NCBI GenBank assembly: GCA_018398805.1
Contig: JAGFBZ010002379.1
Coordinates: 992,001 to 1,056,000 of the forward strand
Direction of reading: 5' to 3'
Source: Hirundichthys speculiger
Taxonomy: Eukaryota > Chordata > Actinopteri > Beloniformes > Exocoetidae
DNA length: 64,000 nucleotides
This document shows positions 59,421 to 64,000 of the stretch, in pieces. The translations under genes and the position numbers were made by a program. The notes under the pieces were generated by a model, which saw only the letters and a list, made by a program, of their open reading frames with translations, did not search any database and was not told the origin of the DNA. Within the stretch, counting starts at the first letter, position 1. Each line of letters opens with the position of its first letter.

Positions 59421-62400
59421 GGTCCCCCTTTAAGAAAACATCATCACTTCTCTCTCACCTCCTTTTGTTCGCTGCTGCCATTGATCCTGATTGAATTTAC
59501 TGTTGTGCATTGGACTCTGTATGCTAACTAAAGCCTGTAATCGATACAAGCTGATTGCTGATAGTTTTGCTTCAAAATAACTCAAATCAATGAAGATATC
59601 AAAACATGACAAGAGGAGTCCACTACCTAAAATAGTTTAGGGTAATGCTGCCAGTACAGTTAAAAGAGATCATATCTTCATTCATGCGTTCAACTGTATA
59701 AATGTGCATGAAAACAACAACCAGCTCAAGCAAGCAACAGCAAGCCCCCCCCTCCCCTGTTGTTGCTGAACTGGAGGGGCAGGGAAGGTTGTTCTGTGCT
59801 TGTGTGGGGTGTAAGCTGAGCCCCAAGCTCTTCTGGTGAGCAGCAGAGAACGCCAAAGGCCCTGTGAATAAGGACCGAGATTAGGACAGCAAGATGGATA
59901 GTTGCAGGACCTGCTGCAACAACAACCCTACAGTTGGTGGTTTTCTACTCGCAGCCTATCAGACCGCAGATAATGTCATTTCTCCACCAATCAGGCAGCA
60001 CTGAAAGAGTCCTTTAAAACCCAGAAGGAAAAACAGATAAGAAAAGGCATCTCTTTTGGCTTTGTTTAACCCTACCTGACAATAACATGCTATATCTATC
60101 ACACTGCTGTGGTTAGAAAAGTCAATATTACTTAGAATTATATCTTATGAGATATAATGAGATCAGCTCATTTCTCAATTCTTTTTTTTTTTTCTTTTCC
60201 AGCACGTGCAAGTGTCAGCAATCCCGGCAACCACATTATAGAAAAATGACAAAAGTGACTGTTGACAGATAAACATGCACCTGTGTCACATGTGAGTGAG
60301 AAAGATTTTAAAATGTTTCTCAAGCAAATCAGTAAAGAATTTCCCCTTCTGAGACTTCACAAAAACTCACTTCATCAGGAGAAAACTGCACAACTGTTTT
60401 GACTGGTTGAAGAAGTCTTAAAGCTTCGTGAAATACTGTCCCAGCCTCAGGGCCGTAATTGGATGGACTTTGAAGTGACACAAACAAGTTAAATTTGGAA
60501 ATGATGAACCAAAGAGGAAGCCAAGGAAAGGGAGCTGCGAGCCTGCCCGGACAGTTTGTCAACTGCCTGTTAGTCCCCAGCACCGATAACTGGATAGCAC
60601 AGTGTTCAGCAGGTTCATTGTGTGCATGGAGCCACCCCCTACCAGGCCCTCGACCGATGCCACAGGGTGGGGTGCAGGCAAGCGGTAAACATGTTCCCAG
60701 GACTAGAGTCAGCACTCCCAGGTCTGTCGGGAGCCCCATGGCTCAGCAAAGCTGCAGGAGAGGTTGGTCAGCGTTAGGGCTTATGGCACACCAAACCTTT
60801 TCACATAAAAGCGCTTAGGCTTGGGGGTCCAGCCCCACAGACAGGGCCAAAAACCATTGTCAGAGTGCACACACTGACTAGGTGGTAAACGTTACTGTGT
60901 GTACACTGTGGGTGTCTGTGTATGCGTCTCGGTGATCTGTCGACACCGCACACCCTCCTTCACGTATGGGTCCATGTTTGCATTGCTACTCAGGGCACTT
61001 ACAGTATATGCAGAAGAATGTTACATACCAAGTAGGCCACAAACACCACAAATCTTTAGAAGAGGGTGTTATGTTGCATATTACTCTCCTGTTCACACCA
61101 TACCTTGATATGTCATGCCCTGCTTTTATAGCAGCCTGAAACTTTGCATCTTCTTTTGAAGCTGGTTGAGAACACAGTGTGATACATACAAACCACAGCG
61201 CAGGTGTCTCGGCGGAGACAGAAGTCTTGCAGTTTTAGGCGTCCTTGTCATCTGTTTAATGTCACCTACACTGAGCCTGAACTGGATGTGTTGCTCATAG
61301 ATGGATAGTAACTGCAGATTAAACAGGGTCAACTTCAAATTTGACTGTTGTTGGAGATTAACCTGGACCCCCCCTGCAACAGGTTTACTACCGAGACAGC
61401 TTTCCACCCTGAAAAAGGTGACTGTGTGAATTTAGACTGGACTGGAGACAACACTGGAAAGATTAATTACAATGAACGGGAAGATTCCTGGAAACAACAG
61501 GAATCAGATCAGATTTGTTTAAGATGGGGAGGAAGGGCCTGAACAATGGATTCATTTCCACTAGTTTTAACAGCTTAAAAAAAAACTCCAATAAACTGTG
61601 AAAGAAAATTCATTCAGACTAAAAGTTTCTATTTCCATATCATGGACATGAGACTATTTGCTAGTCATACACTCCTGTTTAACAACATAGTACGAAAGAG
61701 AATTTTATTCAAGTATGCTATTAGTGAACTTATTTCAAGTAAATAGTATCCAGACTACTTTCATGAGGTGAGAATGTAGTAGTGTACTTTGCGTCCAACT
61801 AAATGTTTATTTCAAGTGTGATCAATACCTATACATGTGATAGCAGGTCTGCTTGTAGTATTAGAAAAAAGTGCAATACAAAACTAGTTTTGGACTCTAA
61901 GTGCAATGACACTTAAAGTATATTCAAACAGATATTTTCATAAAATAAAACATGGAAACAACACAGTACACTTGACATACCACTACTACAAATTTTCATA
62001 AAGGCTTCCTCCACCCAACTGTGGCTTTTGATGCTGTACATTTTAGAAAAGTACATTGAGAACAGTGAATTTATTTCCAAAAGTAAACCTTTAGAGTGCC
62101 TCAATATAACTCCCAACAGAAGAAAAAAAAAAACAGTATGAAACCTACTTTAGCTCTGTTAAACACACCTTATTCTGCAACTACAGCGCTACATTAGCTT
62201 GAAACTGCAACTTACAGCAGACATATGATGCTTTTCTTCGTCACTTTGGTGACTTTGGAATTCTTCTCTGTTCAGCGTGGCCATTGAGGCTCTAATTCAG
62301 GCAAAATATATAAATGTTGTCTTTAAAATATGGAACTAGGAACCATGACAGGTATATTGAACATAGGCACATCGAAACAGAAAAAAGTGACTGAGACTTC

Positions 62401-64000
62401 TTATTTATATGGGGTGTGTTCAGACATTAATTTGTGGATTGACCGTTAAATAAATGGATGGTGTGGTAATAAATACACTTAGACTGATAGACATGCTCAT
62501 ATCAAAATCATACCGTTAAGGGAACCCACAGCTCCCCACCTGTTTCGTTCGAGTACAAAAAACAGAAACCACTTGCAGCATCTAGTCAGCTGCACAGACT
62601 TTGAAAGTTTCCTTGACACCATAAGTACAGTGAAACGTTTCTAAGTGTAAAGATGAATGAGTGATAAAGTTACAGCAGAATTTCAGGAAAACAGGTACCA
62701 AATCTACAAAGAAATGTTCACATTCTCTTTGTTGGTTTATCTGTTTTTACAAGACTGTAGGAATGTGGATTGGAATTGTATAAATATAGGATGTGGGTTA
62801 AAATAGGTTGATAAATCTGAGACCAAGACTTCGTATGAAACCATATTGGAGTCATTTTCGACATGCGTGGAAGTTACTTTTTCAGTTGCACATGAAAGCA
62901 GCTGAATTTCTTTTATGAGTGCACAAAGTAAACAAAAACAGCCAACAACTAGTGGAAAGGCTGATAACACTTAATGAGATTAAAAAACAGAGAGGAAACC
63001 ACGCAAGGCGTAAACAACACACTTAGACACATGTGTTGAAGTGCTGCTGCTGCCGTTTCTTTCTTCCATACAGTTGAACGCACGGGAACTGCAGAAACTG
63101 TGAGGATGTTCAACAAGTTGCAGAAGTCCACCAGAAAACCAGTTCAAACCCGACCTATCAATGCACACAGGAGAGGAAGCAGAAAACTCTCAAACACTGA
63201 CATAAGCCTAGCAACAAGCCTCCACCAATCGCAGGGTAGAACAACACTTTCAGGAACCAATCTTCTCTGCCTCTGTCTCTCAGTCTCTCTTGTTTCTCTC
63301 GAAAAGAAAAAAGAAAAAAAAAAAAGGAAAAAGAAAGCAGAGAGAAAGTTGCGCTGTGGTTTAAAGTATAAAGCTCATCAAGCAACTTCATGTGTTCCGT
63401 TTCATAAAATGTTGTAGAGTTTGTATTTACAGAGTCGTAATTTGCCTGTCTGAGTTTGGTTTCACTGACAAAAAGAGGGGAAACAAATGTCTCCTTGCTT
63501 CACAGCAAACACCAAACCACATGTTTCAAATTAGCCCAAAGGCTCAAAACAGCAACTCTCATCTGTGAAAAACAACTACAGAACATTTTCCATGTAAACA
63601 GATTACTTTGAAAAAAACAGCTGTAATAAGAAAAAGAAATAAAAACAATACAGCTATTAGAGTTTCTAATTAGTTTTAAACATACAGAGTTTAAGGGTAA
63701 AAACTGAAATCTAAGAGGATATCCCCTATGTCACTCTTTGAACACAGCTCTAAGTCAGAGCCAGTTCATCTCACTGAGCATTTAGCCGAAGAGTTAACCC
63801 TTACCTGCCCCGCGGGCTGCGACCTGCAGACTTACAGAGCAGCAACAAGCATACTGAACTGGCGCTAAATTGTTAAAACCTGTTGATCGTAAGCCTCAGA
63901 GTAAGCCATGTAGGTCGGTGGAATGTAATGGACATTTTTACTTGATTTAAAGTCTCAAACTTGGACTCGTGTGGGAATTAAACTTGGTTTTTGCCCTTCT
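59421..64000. other. Region upstream of sesn1, no gene recognised
   Basis: Open frames (for example 60329-60739 minus and 63100-63417 plus) lack recognisable similarity or exon-like conservation. In mammals CEP57L1 follows SESN1, but I see no exon of it here. An alternative sesn1 first exon for the longer isoform could be present but cannot be supported. Confidence 0.5.

Noticed and set aside
60329..60739. 136-codon minus-strand frame as a gene
   Set aside because: There is no recognisable domain, no exon-like borders and no conservation that I can assess.
1..64000. CRISPR arrays, operons or prokaryotic insertion sequences
   Set aside because: The window is vertebrate DNA with spliced genes. 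The direct repeats present are microsatellites and eukaryotic transposons.

Overview
The window is vertebrate nuclear DNA, almost certainly from a teleost fish. Three genes can be read exon by exon from conserved protein content and splice sites: foxo3 (+ strand, second coding exon only), armc2 (+ strand, all 17 coding exons) and sesn1 (- strand, all 9 coding exons). Order and orientation match the human FOXO3-ARMC2-SESN1 block on 6q21. The interspersed repeats are of types common in ray-finned fish: hAT, Kolobok-like, Tc1-like and Harbinger-like DNA elements, LINE fragments and a tRNA-derived SINE. There are no prokaryotic features.

Layout. 1-11394 is the 3' part of foxo3 intron 1; exon 1, with the N-terminus and most of the forkhead domain, is not in the window. 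11395-12829 is the second foxo3 coding exon. It is followed by a repeat-filled intron and a probable 3'UTR exon (about 14880-17985). 18000-38560 is a gene-free interval of about 20 kb holding decayed transposons, including one hAT element inserted into another. 38560-38990 is the likely armc2 promoter and non-coding first exon, with a near-canonical RFX X-box. armc2 coding exons run from 39771 to 52723. sesn1 lies tail-to-tail with it, coding from 59098 down to 55963, with a long 3'UTR reaching toward the armc2 poly(A) site. 59420-64000 is sesn1 upstream sequence in which I recognise no gene.

Functional logic. FOXO3 is a stress- and starvation-activated transcription factor restrained by Akt. 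Sestrin-1 is a leucine-binding, GATOR2-interacting inhibitor of mTORC1 and a known p53/FOXO target. ARMC2 is a ciliary/flagellar protein lying between them without an obvious pathway link. All residues I could place in the leucine pocket and the GATOR2-contacting Asp pair are intact in this Sestrin-1.

The most striking observation is that each of the three conserved genes carries one small frame-breaking indel: foxo3 within 11602-11632, armc2 at about 47142-47147, and sesn1 at 57703-57704. Everything around these sites is intact and in frame. Independent loss of three conserved genes is implausible, so assembly or consensus indel errors are the best explanation. I found no evidence for an undescribed biological system. 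The interesting material is the indels, the nested and THAP-containing transposons, and candidate regulatory sites (X-box in armc2, FOXO/p53-like site in sesn1 intron 1, miR-182-type sites in the foxo3 3'UTR).
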